From positions 6,546,501 through 6,610,500 of the forward strand of contig CM028926.1 in assembly GCA_016801845.1 (NCBI GenBank): 64,000 nucleotides of DNA. The letters run 5' to 3'. This document shows positions 51,096 to 64,000 of this stretch, in pieces; the first letter of the stretch is position 1, and each line of letters begins with the position of its first letter. The DNA comes from Polydactylus sextarius. Taxonomy: Eukaryota; Chordata; Actinopteri; Polynemidae. The notes under the pieces are model-generated. The model did not search any database and had not been told where the DNA came from. It saw only the letters and a list, made by a program, of their open reading frames with translations. The position numbers and the translations under genes were made by a program.

Positions 51096-51720
51096 TGTCT
51101 CTTTCCTCAGAGCTAAAGCTAGCCAACTTTCCCCTGACTCCTAATCGATCTTACCATCAACTCTTCATTTATTTCTTATGGCCTTCGAGTTTATAAAGTT
51201 GCTAAAGGTAGTTCCGCATTTCCCTTTTGGGAGCACACGAAGGAAAGAGTCTGAAACTCACAGTAAAAAAGTGGAAAAGTCCATAAATAAATAGCTCACT
51301 GTGTTCGATTACTGCTTGGAAGTTCTGAGGGATGTTTTTTTTTTACAAGGTTCAGTTAATTCTGAAGATCCAACACTCAAAAGTGAATTGTTTGACAAAA
51401 TACCTCAGGGTGTTAGAAGTTCAATTTTTCAGACACTGCACTGGATTCTGAAGTCCAAAAATCTAAGGTAAACACTCAGAGGCTCTGACAAATATTGGTT
51501 AAGTGTCTCCATCTATCAGAGAGGGTTAGAGGATTGATTAGAAGGTTTGAGGATATATAGGTTTGAGCTGTATTGGCTCAATGAATTAGCTGCTCTGAAG
51601 ACCCAAAGGCTCAAACACTCCAATACATACAACTTTGAAGTGTGTGAGCACATTATGCACATTAGCTCTTGTATAAAGCTGCACTTTAATCCTGTATAGG
51701 CTAACAGGTTGTGGCCTGCT

Positions 51721-51756
51721 TCAATCATCAGGTAATTCCTGACACCTGATGATTGA
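51721..51756. repeat. Perfect 13-bp inverted repeat, 10-nt spacer
   Basis: TCAATCATCAGGT at 51721-51733 is the exact reverse complement of ACCTGATGATTGA at 51744-51756. Confidence 0.85.
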
Positions 51757-52087
51757 GAGACTTCTGCAAAGTCCAATTCACTCTCTCTTTTTCTCAGGAT
51801 TCCGCCACCACACTGAGTTTCTGTGTTTGTTTACTCTCTGTTTTCTCCTCTTAACCTAGGGGTGTAACAAATACCGAGATGAAAGACTTTAAGACTTTAA
51901 GAAACTTGAAGAAATGGAGCTCAAGTGTCTCTGGACAAATAACATAAAGTGTTCACGGACTGAAGCTTCGGTGATTCAGGGAATTTTGAAATCCAACAAC
52001 GAAAAATGAAGACTGAAGAGCCCAGAGTGAAACTCCCAGGGAAACTGGTCATGTGATGGAAAGTTCACTGCTGGTACAGTAAGAAAT

Positions 52088-52215
52088 ATTTTTTTTTTTT
52101 TTTTTTTTTTTTTACATAATTGAGTATAAGTAAGAGCATAGATACATCAGTGCAAAAGTATTAGCAGCAAAAATGTAGATGCCAAAGGTGAAAGTACTCA
52201 GTGCAGTGTAATGTG
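52088..52215. repeat. Poly(T) tract plus common fish repeat fragment
   Basis: About 26 T residues, then a stretch with GTATAAGTAAGAGC, AAAAGTATTAGCAGCAAAAA, TGAAAGTACTCAGTGCAGTG. The latter recalls a repeat found widely in fish genomes (AAGTATTAGCATCAAAATG...AAAGTACTCATT). Class not assigned. Confidence 0.5.
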
Positions 52216-54740
52216 TGTGCTTATGTTCTGAGTCTGCAAGTAGTTTGTAATTCTGTCAAATGTATTGAAGAATAAGGGCACTTGAATGTTACAAAACCTT
52301 TATTTCATAATTCATCTGGGATGTTTTGAGCACCATATGAATGTGATTTGCATCAAAACTCAAATCTCTTACCAGTTATCATTTCTGCCCATAGATGGCA
52401 GCCATGAATTTAGTTTAACAGGAATTCAAAAACAGTCCTGCTGCACAACCTGAGCATCAAACACTTTTTGTCTTTCACATTTGTAACCAGAGACTCTGCA
52501 GGGGACTGAGGAATGGACTAATGTCAACTATAAAACCAGATCCAGCAGTTAAAATAGAGACTAGACATCTACTAATGGAAAGGGCAAACATAATCATCAC
52601 CATAACCATGTGATTGTGAGTGTTGCCTGTCTCCTTCTCTGTGCAGCCATAAGACAGAGAGATGAATGAAAGTTGCAGAGCAGAGAAGGTACATTTAGGC
52701 TTGATTCAGGTCTATAAAACCGTATTGATTCCTTGCTCGCCTTCCTGCACAGTCCCTGCCTGACGGGTGCCAGAGTAATTTGTCCCCTGGGTCTAAGGTT
52801 GCATGTGAATTTTCTGTTGTGTCAGCTGAGTTTAGTGCAGTGCATGCTTGAGAGGAGGTGAACTCTCATTATCCCACATTGCTTTAATTAAGAGCTTGCT
52901 GTCAAAGAAAGCAACATCTTTAAGTCATTTAGCACCTCTTACAGTAGGCATCTCTGAACGGCAAATAGGCAATATTTCATCTTCCACAGGCGGGTGTGTG
53001 TGTGTGTGTGTGTGACTTTGTCACAAACACATCTGTAACACACAAATCTCACAGAAAATTAAGCTTTTACGAACATCACACATTGTGAGGCACATTGGTA
53101 GAAAATGACAGCACTGTCAAGTGAAGGATAACATGCACTTTTTTGGTTTTTATGATCTGTAACAGTCATGTTTCATGAATATGTTTATGTCATAAACTTA
53201 CCTTAAGCCATAACCTCAGTCAACAACACGGTTATCTTTTTAAATGCAAGCCAGTGCACAGGAAGTTTTGTGGATTTAAAAACCAGCTGGGTGATCCTGC
53301 AGGTGTCTCAATCATTTAAATGCAAGATTTTTTGGCCACTTGGGGGCAGAACATTTGATCAGTTTAAGTGATTCTGGAAAATTTTAGTCAACAGTTGCTT
53401 ATCCGCTCATCCAGTGTAGCAGCATTAGTTTCCTGTTTCGCACCAAATTTAAGTCTCACATTCACTCTAGTTTGGTTTCTACCAAATTTTGTTCTTCAGC
53501 TGCTAAGTGCTCTACAATGTTCACATCTGCTGCTTGGTGTTGAGCAGGGAGCTGATGGGTCCTAAAATGCTTCTTAAACCTAGTGAGAATTATAAAGTTG
53601 GGTGATTTTCAGTGAGTTTGTCACTATGATTGACATTACACATATCAATTTCACCCACTGTCAGTCCACATATTGATTAGTGCAGCTTTTAGTTTATATC
53701 TTGAGCACATTTTCCTCCAGTCTCTGGTGTGCATTGGAGAGACAGACAGAAAACATGTGAGTGGGGGATCAAATGCAACAAAGGTTTCCTGTCAGATTTG
53801 ATCCAGGGATGTTGTAGCTAGTGGTATGCATCTTGAACCAGAATGTGACTATTAAACTAGAGGGCTTACTGTCGTTTCATCACTGTGCTCTGAAAAAATG
53901 TCCGGTTAAAGACACTGGTTTTGATGTATTTTCACCTTTTAGTTTTAAAATTAACAAATGTTTACTGGACATCTCAGTACGGGGCCTCTGAGTTGTGAAA
54001 GTCAAATTAAAGTCCAGTTCATTTTTGACGGTCAAGTTGTTGTCAAAACTGAGCGAAACAACCGTTGATCATCTTTTGTTTTACATGGCCACTGCTGAAT
54101 GTGGTTACTGAGGTGTGGCCTCTCGCTTCTGCAACAACAGCACTTTGTGGTTTTTGTATCAAAACAATACACATATGCAGAATTCAAAAGTCACTTCCTT
54201 AAATGGTTGTTTGACAGAAAAATGACCCCAGCACAAAGTCTTATATCTGGGCTTTGTGATATGTCATCATTTCCTTTTGATGAGCCTCAGTGACTTGCCT
54301 CGTGGTGGATGTACAGGTTGTTTCAGCACAGACTCACAGCACTGCTTGTTGAAAAGTCCTGTGGTGGGGAAAGCCAGGAGTGTTGCCAGGTCTGGAGGGG
54401 TGCACAGGCCCAGCCATGCTCAGCATGTCCCAAACAACCGGTGCACAAACCAAAACCATCTGCTGTCTATTTCACTTACATTCTCACTTAATACTCTGCC
54501 AGCAACTCGCTTTTTCACCCCTGGAACGAGACTAATCCTCCCAGCCACATATGAGCCACCAAAGCTTCAGGTTCAACTGGCAGGACACTCCGGTTGTTCT
54601 TCTGATTTTAGTCTGAGAAAACAAAGGACTGTACTTCCCTGAAATGTCTTTCAAAGCAGGATCATTTATCACAAACCCTCCTACATGCTCAGTCCACTAC
54701 TTACTGTAATGACCAGATTTGCCTGCACTCTTCTTGAGTC

Positions 54741-54930
54741 TGTTTGAGTAATTTCCATCAACTGAATAACCATTAAGCTCTCAGCACCATGGCCTCAACT
54801 GCTGAAGTACATAAATGGCTCATGACCATCATGAACATCAGATGCATCAACTTCAGGCCTGCCACATCACTGTTTGAGTAATTTCCTCTGACTAAATAAC
54901 CATTAAGCACTCAGCATCCTGCCTCCCTCA
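54741..54930 (+). repeat. Direct duplication, period 130 bp
   Basis: TGTTTGAGTAATTTCC followed by CT- or AA-rich bases and AATAACCATTAAGC...CTCAGCA occurs at 54741-54788 and again, with about six differences, at 54871-54918. It is an old local tandem duplication. Confidence 0.75.
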
Positions 54931-57662
54931 ACCGTTAAAAAGCATCAAGGAAGAAGATGAGATTGATCAGAGATGTTATGATTCATAGAGGGAAAAAAAA
55001 TGAGAAAGAAGCTCCCGTAGCAGTTGTCTATGGTGTGATGAAAGTGGAGACTTTATCCATTTTTACTCAATGAACATGTCTTCTGTTGCAATGAAAGTGG
55101 TCTAAACTGCATCATAAGAAGAGCAGGTATGAATGTGCACGGATCTTTCAAATGTTTCCTGACAGTTGTAAGGTCTTGTGAGTCGATATTTCACTATGAG
55201 TCACTGAAGTCTACAAACACAAATCGAAAACTACGATTCATCAAGAATCACAACTCATCTGCTGTGTGAAATTTCAAGTTTGTTATCATGTCAAAGTGTT
55301 GAGTAATGGATTAAGAAGGTAACAGACAACAACTCTTAAACATTTATGAGATGATGCTGATTCATTAGGAACATAATGTTTATGGGGGCTGATAAAATGC
55401 ATCAGTAACATTGTGTGCTCTTAAAAACAAGGTCAGGAAGTACTGTGAATGAACTGATGTCGAATGCTCTTACATGCATTGTAGAAATGATGTTGAAGAT
55501 GTAGTAAACTTCTGAGGGTGTTGTTAAAATGCTGGGCCTTATTCTGTTTTAAAGGCGTTCACTGTTTGGTGGTTCTCAGTTTGCAGCTGCTTTTCTGTGG
55601 TCAGGACCTCCTAAGCACCTTATGGTGCTTGGTTGTTTGCAGAGGTTTGTGTCAATCAAATGTGTGAATCACCTTTCTTTTCCCACGAGTATTGTATATT
55701 GTCATATTGCTGTTGTTAAGAGTGTCAGTTTGATACTGGGCAAGATGCATGCATTCACCTTTTTGCTGAGCATTGCAAGAGAAGCTATTCCTACCACATT
55801 AGCTTAGCATTTAAACTACAAAACAGAGAAGTGGCTCGCCAGGCTACCACCGCCATGTTGTACAGTTCCAGGTGTTCCTCAGATATTATGTTCACAAGGC
55901 AAAAAATGTGTTTTACAAGGTAACAATTAACCTACAACAACTAAATTGTAATCACTTCATCATTGAGGCCATGTGACCATTTGCGCCACGTGTAATGTCA
56001 TTTCCTCCAGGTGTTACTGGTATATTGCTTCCACAAGGTCACTCTAAACCTGACTGTTGACCTCAATAGCTAAACAGTTAAACTTTGGGTTGGCCTTGAT
56101 CTTTGCCCTTTCACCAACCTTGTTGTTTGTTGACTTATGTTGATGAGATGTTCATCAGTGAGCTTTAGAGGTTGAGGTAGGTGAACTTTTCACCTGCTTC
56201 CAGTCATAAACTAAGCTACTAAGTTAAACTACATGAGATATAAACTAAGTTAACTGGCTGCTGCCTGTTCCGTCAGGTTTAAGACACTGACAAGAGAGTA
56301 ATATCAATACAAAACAACATATTTCCAGTTATTTAAACCTGCTACTGGATGAATAAAACTTTAGAAGAAAGAAATCCAAACTAAAAGTTTTAAGTGTATT
56401 TTTAAATGTGTCCTTGGGCAGACTGCTCCAACTCCTCAAGGAGCCAAAACAAATTATTTCAAATAACCTGTCTGTCTTTAATTCATTTGTTATTTGCAAA
56501 CATAAGCCTTGCCAAGCAGACTCTTTGTCCCCACTGTGTGTGTGCACCACACACATCTTTACAAACCTGAGGTGTATTAGATTGTTCTGCAAGATATTGT
56601 ACATGGCCCAGAGAGAAATGCATGCAATGGTCTTTTTTTTTTTCCTCTTTTCTCTTTCTTCTTTAATTTTCCTTTTACACAAATGCCAGCACTGTTAAAG
56701 GCCAACACTGGTATGCGACTCAGACTGATAGTGGCCATATCAATCAAGTTCTCTGATTGTGTGTAATCTGTTGGAACGTCTGTGTGTGTGTATGAGGGCT
56801 GCAGGATTTGGTGATAATTAAGCAGGAAGAGATGGTGCAGATGATCAGTGATTTTTTTTCTTTTTTTCCCTCCTCTGAAAAAAGTGATTAAAACGTTCCA
56901 GAGAGTTAAGTAGGTTAACACACAAGCATTCGCAGACAGGTTCGTTGGTGTTTTACAGCACACACATTATTACTGGCTGATCACCAAATCCCTTTTTTTC
57001 CAACTGAATTTCCATGTGTGCATAAGAGAAAGTGATAAAGAGAAAGACAGCAGGGTGAAAAAGATGCCAGTTGTACATCTGTGAAATCTATAAATACCTT
57101 GTCTGTGAAACGTTAACAATTCATTGTCAGTAAAATACATTAACTCGCAGACACTATAGGACACACCCGGAAAGGACTGAAATATTACAGACTCCTGCTC
57201 CAAACTGTACTCCACCTCCACCTCTGCTTACCTTCAGGGAATAACCACTTCAGGTTATTTAATTAGCAGGGAAAAAAATTACCTCCGTGTTCATGTGATT
57301 ACACCAGGGTTTAAGAGATAGACTCAACTCCGTGTCAAGTTTTTGCCCTCAAAATCAAATGTTGCGTGTAATTTCTGTAACAGATTGAACTTCATTTTAC
57401 CTTCCGGAGATATGATCGTCCACAGTCGGAATCAAGTCGAGAAGCAAAACTGGAAGTAATAAGAGCTTTAATCTTCCTTTGATTCTTCCACAAGCTCCCC
57501 CATATCTGTGCAGTTGGCCCAACCCAACACCACCAGCCACGCTCTTTAACAACAGCTCCCCTCTAAATGCAAGTCTTGTATCTTTAGTCTTAGTGAGGGC
57601 AAAGCAAACAGCTCAATAACATTTCAGTTATTAAATTAAGTCCACTTCTCACTTTTCGCATC

Positions 57663-57685
57663 CACACACACACACACACACACAC
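57663..57685 (+). repeat. (CA)n microsatellite
   Basis: About 11 CA units. Confidence 0.9.
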
Positions 57686-58259
57686 TCACTCTTGGTCACC
57701 CTGTGTGGATCTTCTTTTATGTAAATATTGATGTTGAGCTTTGTATAAAAAATGATATTGTGTTTTGTATAAAAAGTGATTGTAATTTTCCACCCCGAGG
57801 TCTGTAAATTTGCTTCCCTCTCATGTTTAATTCCAACTCTGCTTCAGGCCTGTGCAGTTCCCACTAACATATCCCCATTTTCTTGCTGATTTGTCCATAA
57901 ACTTTTCTTGTCCTCTTGTCCATTAACCGGAGCAAACATTTACTCACCTTTCTTGGTGCTCTGGCTTCCATCCAGGCGTCCCAGAGCGGAAGTGCGCTCC
58001 GTGCTGGGACTGCACTTTTGACTCCTTCCTCTAGGGGAAGGAGCGCTGCATTACCTGCACAGGTGTGTTTTAAGTGTTTTGTTGTTGTCATACTTTTTGT
58101 TGTGTACTTTTGGGATAACATTTGGGATTATTATTGGGTGCTTGATTAATATTTTGCATTATGTTATTTTCTATAATTGTTCTAAAAGCCTTTGTTTGGA
58201 GTTTCTTTTAGGTTCTACTTGTGTCTGCCATATGAGTTCCCCTTTTGGTTAGTTTTGTC

Positions 58260-60770
<2,511 letters not shown>

Positions 60771-60772
60771 AC

Positions 60773-60790
60773 TTTAAATACCCTTATAAC
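60773..60790 (+). promoter_or_regulatory. Possible TATA element of the CD96-like gene
   Basis: TTTAAATACCCTTATAAC lies about 50-65 bp before the ATG at 60839, in an otherwise non-CpG promoter, as in many lymphoid surface-receptor genes. Its use is inferred. Confidence 0.3.
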
Positions 60791-60838
60791 CAACATATAG
60801 GCAGTTGGTCCAAGTCTATTTCACTCGATGTCACCATC

Positions 60839-60905
60839 ATGGGATGTTCAGCACTGTTGATTTTGGGTCTTGTCCTACATGTTACTCACTGCTTGGAAAT
60901 TCTGG
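60839..60905 (+). CDS. CD96-like exon 1 (signal peptide)
   Basis: Encodes residues 1-22 plus one base. The hydrophobic core is ALLILGLVLHV and cleavage is likely after the Cys at 18. Kozak context is atcATGg and the donor CTGG|GTAAGT. Confidence 0.75.
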
Positions 60906-63682
60906 GTAAGTCTGCAGACTTACAATCCATCTGTGACTGTCAGCTGTTTATGAGCATCTTTAACTGGCCCTTAAGGTCTTATTTAACCTGTGGCATTTCC
61001 ACCCAAACTGTGCTTCTTTGCTTTCCCCCCATGTGATTCATCCAATTATAAATGCACACAAGCAACAAAGCCACGTGCAGGGGGCATCAGAAAGTCACTG
61101 AATAATTTCCTGCAGTTTATTACTGATTGTATGATGGTTTTGTTATTCTGGCAGTCAGTGCATTATTATTGATCAGTGGTGTCATCTGAAACCACATTAG
61201 TTCCTTTATAGCCCTTTAAAGTTAATATATGAGGGTTGTTAAGGGGTTTTTTGCACGTGTGTGTGTGTGTGAGGGGGGAAAACCCTGTGCAGACTTGACT
61301 TTACTTCGGGATCCCACTGTTTGATTTTCAGTTCAGTCTTTCTGCAGAATCCTCGTGGCTTTCCAGCTGGAAATGAAACATGTAAATGTGTGAAAAAGCT
61401 GTTTTTTTTTCCAAGAGTTGCAACACAACTCAATGTTTACTACAACACAATTTGAAGATAGAAGAGTTGCTGCAATCTGTGCTTGGTGTTTGGTGAGAAA
61501 GTGAAGCCCCTGAAGCTCAGGAAATATGATGCAGTGCATGAATGCATGATTTTTCCCTTCAGTTATTATTTAGTTTATATCCTTAAGGTGTGTCTTTTCC
61601 ATGCTTGGCTGACATTTATTTTGGCAATAACCTGCAAGGGTAAATGAATTATAAACCCACTAGGCATAATTGAACTGATAAAGCACATTTATTTCTCCCT
61701 CCCTCTGTGTCCTTTTCCCCCTAAAAGGCTTTGGAGACACTGCACATTGTTTCCATTCGCAGTGATGTATAGTAAGAACAACAGTGGTATTTGTTGCACA
61801 CTGTTTATTTTACACTGCAGCAGCTTGATACATGTTCAATGATTGTTCATGAAGCGGTGCAGCAGCAAGTTGTCATCATTTTAATCATCATGCATCTTAA
61901 GATGAATAGAAATTCTTGGCTTCAATCGGCTGATAGAGCAAACCGTGTCCTCGAGTGCACTTTGATGAAGTCAGCAGAGGAAGCAGAGTGAAGGGAACTT
62001 AGTATGCACTGGAGTCTGCACACTGTCCTCCCTGCAAATGCTAAAACCTGTCAGCTTCTATTAAATGTCCTTCCATCTGAAACCTTGCATAATATTGGCT
62101 GATTTCTCAACAGTGTGGAGAGAGGAGGTCGCTGGTGTCTGGGTATGGAACAGGGTGCAGATTTTGGACTGTTTACATTACATTAACATAATAGAGTCCT
62201 TTATTAAATATACACAGAGGGGGACAAGGTGGCATTTAGGGTGTCATTCTGAGCCACAAAACCCGCTTCCTGTCTCACTACTGAACTGATTTAAGTAGTC
62301 ATGTACTGTTTTGGGTTACAGTTCCAATTTAAAAAGAAAATCACTTTTTATAAAAAAAAATACTTCTTTATACATTTATTATCCTTTCCTTGATCCGCTA
62401 TAGGTTAATAAACAAAGAAACATTTGCTAAACCGGTTAAAATTTGAGCACATGTTAACATGATAACACATTAAACTGAGAGTAAAGTGTTTACACATTTC
62501 CTCTTACACATCTGCATGTTAACATTGCCACTGTGACTGTGTTAGCATGCTGACATTAGCATTCAAGCAGCTCCAAGCAGCGCTAGCACTGCTTTAGTCC
62601 TGTTCATATTGATCCGCCATTGGCACATTCTAATCATGATAAAATGACTGAGAACCTCATAACCACTGACCCGGTTAGGCCATCTCATTCATCACAGATG
62701 CACAGAAACCTTTTTCACAGGCACAACAATGGACATCTATCAGCCGGCTGTCCGTCATCCTCCCACGAACAAGAACAAGAACAATCACGTTTCCTCTCGT
62801 CAAGACCATTTCTGTTTTGCTTGTATTTGCAATATCAAAACTGTTCAGGTGAACTCTTGACCCTTGGTTATTACTGAATGTTGTGTTGCTCTTGTCTCGG
62901 TTTCAGGTGAAGAGAGACTCATCAGCATCTCAGACAACATCACAGCAGTCCTGGGTGAAGCTGTGTACCTGAGATGTATATATCAGGGTGATGATAAGGT
63001 TGAGAGCGCAAAGTGGACACGTCAGTTTAGTTCCAAATCTAAATCCAAGGCCCTGGCAGGATTTTCATTGTCGGGGGCATTTAGTAAACATGCAAACTTC
63101 TCAAAGCCAGAGTCCACCACCAACCTCACAGTTCAGATGAATGTGCCTGCTGTAACAGCAGAAGGAGAATACGTGTGTGAGTTTGAAACAGAGGAGGGGT
63201 CTTTTTCTGAAAACACATTTGTCACTGTCGTAGGTAAGCTGAGCAACTAATGGTGTATTCTTTTATTCATTCACCTTTGTGTCATGAAATCACCCTGATG
63301 TAGTTAAGATAAAAATATATAAATGTTTCAAGTTAACCATGTTTACTTGTTGATTGGTCCACAGCTCGGCCTGATATACAGGTCTTCGTTGAAGCAGAGA
63401 CCATAAACGGGACTCACTATCAATCAGTGTCATGCTCTGCTGTGGGTGGAAGGCCCATGCCTCAGATCAGGTGGTTGGTCAATGGCCTTCCTTCTTTAAA
63501 TGACACAGAAGACCTCTTCACTGTGACTGTGAGTGGCACCGATCACTCAAATGGCACGTCCACACTGAGCAGCGTCCTCCGCTTTCCCACTCACCTGCAG
63601 GACAAGGACACTGTGACCTGTGAGATCCAGCACCCGACGCTGCCGAGCCCCAAACTCACTGCTGCAAAAGTGGAAACTTATG
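60839..63682 (+). CDS. Nectin/PVR/CD96-group immunoglobulin receptor, probable CD96 (tactile) orthologue; 5' part only
   Basis: Three coding exons are visible: 60839-60905, 62907-63233 and 63365-63682, one frame, all splices phase 1, at least 237 aa; the rest lies past the right edge. Residues 1-18 (MGCSALLILGLVLHVTHC) are a signal peptide with strong Kozak context. Residues 24-131 form an IgV domain with C46, W59 and C113. Residues 132-237 form an IgC-type domain with C155, W168 and C217. The second domain has GGRPMPQIRW and VTCEIQHPTL, resembling PVR GGRPPAQITW and VTCKVEH. Its start ARPDIQVFVE resembles human CD96 third-domain AKPEIPVIVE. CD96 is an adhesion and checkpoint receptor of T and NK cells binding PVR/nectin ligands. 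Human CD96 lies directly downstream of NECTIN3 in the same direction, as here. CD200, encoded in the same human region, is the main alternative; a diverged nectin duplicate is also possible. Confidence 0.7.
60906..62906 (+). other. Intron 1 of the CD96-like gene
   Basis: 2.0 kb. Contains a GT run near 61257-61271 and the third copy of the TTAGCATGCTAA repeat at 62440-62605. No exon seen. Confidence 0.7.
62440..62605 (-). mobile_element. Fish interspersed repeat (TTAGCATGCTAA family), copy 3, inverted
   Basis: GCATGTTAACATTGCCACTG, TGTTAGCATGCTGACATTAG, CATTCAAGCAGCTCCAAGCA and GCTAGCACTGCTTTAGTCCT follow the family order in the orientation opposite to copies 1 and 2. Confidence 0.6.
62907..63233 (+). 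CDS. CD96-like exon 2 (IgV domain)
   Basis: Encodes residues 24-131. Key residues are C46 (YLRC), W59 (AKWTRQ) and C113 in AEGEYVCEFET. N-glycosylation sites are NIT 33, NFS 86 and NLT 95. T117 and G120 recall the T(F/Y)PxG loop of the family but the hydrophobic key is replaced by Glu-Glu and the spacing is one residue short. AX6G is also imperfect (ALAGFSLSG). Domain fold is clear; ligand-binding motifs are diverged. Confidence 0.85.
63365..63682 (+). CDS. CD96-like exon 3 (IgC-type domain)
   Basis: Encodes residues 133-237. C155 (SVSCSAVGG), W168 (QIRWLVNG) and C217 (DTVTCEIQHPTL). Glycosylation sites are NGT 146, NDT 177 and NGT 194. The donor TATG|GTGTGT is weak but keeps phase 1. Confidence 0.8.
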
Positions 63683-64000
63683 GTGTGTTCAAGCATAAAC
63701 ACAGCTGTATGTGTTACAGCGTTGTTGTGTTTGTGTTGCCAGGAGCCAATGTGTTAATACTGCATCACTGTGTCAGAGTTTCGTAATCACACATCATGAC
63801 TCAGCATGAACTCGAGAGACCAATCACTTTCTTCTGCTGATTTTTCACGCCAGCCGTTTCTTCTCACTCTGCTCTATACACGGCGACAGACCATAAATCA
63901 CAATGCACAGTGCGACGCCTTAATGTGGGAAAGCACTCTTTCACTGCTGTTGAGCATATGGAACAACATAATGCAGCAACAGCTCACCGACTAATTAATA
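63683..64000 (+). other. Start of intron 3 of the CD96-like gene, window edge
   Basis: 318 bp with no convincing further exon. An AG preceded by pyrimidines (TTGTGTTGCCAG at 63731-63742) exists but the following frame has no Ig, stalk or membrane features. Confidence 0.5.

Larger units (their letters stand above)
51096..57662. other. Intergenic DNA with scattered repeats
   Basis: 6.6 kb without recognised exons. Holds a perfect 13-bp inverted repeat at 51721-51756, a long T run at about 52088-52114 next to a common-repeat fragment, GT microsatellite at 52988-53012, a CTCF-like match (13 of 15) at 53336-53350, and a 60-bp direct duplication 130 bp apart at 54741 and 54871. The 128-codon frames at 54256 and, on the other strand, 56577-56963 lack domains. 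Confidence 0.55.

Noticed and set aside
62907..63682. CD200 as the identity of the third gene
   Set aside because: The second domain does share an NGT...S-L-F/H-I pattern with CD200, but GGRPMPQIRW, VTCEIQHPTL and the position next to nectin3 fit PVR/CD96 better. Kept as an alternative, not excluded.

Overview
The window is vertebrate nuclear DNA, most likely from a spiny-rayed (percomorph) teleost. It has short exons with GT/AG introns, long AT-rich introns and intergenic DNA, many CA/TA microsatellites, and degraded copies of repeats that are common in fish genomes (a Tc1-like relic, a TTAGCATGCTAA-type interspersed repeat, a tRNA-like family tail). There is no sign of bacterial operons, CRISPR arrays or phage.

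Three protein genes are supported, all on the + strand. (1) 116-2818: complete six-exon diablo (Smac), 235 aa, a mitochondrial pro-apoptotic IAP antagonist with the IAP-binding tetrapeptide AVPF after its import sequence. (2) 9151-35172: complete six-exon nectin3, 555 aa, a cell-adhesion protein with signal peptide, IgV, two IgC-type domains, one membrane span and the afadin-binding tail EWYV. It is followed by a 3' UTR of about 3.5 kb ending near 38740. (3) 60839 to beyond the right edge: the first three coding exons (signal peptide, IgV, IgC-type) of a nectin/PVR/CD96-group immunoglobulin receptor. Its best candidate identity is CD96 (tactile), partly because CD96 lies directly downstream of NECTIN3 on the same strand in human 3q13.

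Layout: 1-115 diablo promoter with a perfect CTCF-consensus match; 116-2900 diablo; 2900-8900 intergenic, with a second CTCF-like site and a T-poor degenerate tandem repeat; 8900-38740 nectin3, including a 14.5 kb first intron; 38740-60838 intergenic, rich in repeat relics and hairpins and holding a cluster of TAATCC homeodomain motifs; 60839-64000 the partial receptor gene.

Nectin3 and the third gene belong to the same adhesion and immune-recognition superfamily, in which nectins and nectin-like proteins serve as ligands for CD96, CD226 and TIGIT. Diablo is functionally unrelated, and its position next to nectin3 looks lineage-specific. The most distinctive sequence-level observations are a 45-bp hAT-like insertion whose target-site duplication copies the AATAAA signal of diablo, a NAGNAG tandem acceptor at the signal-peptide/IgV junction of nectin3, and the probable fish CD96 locus.
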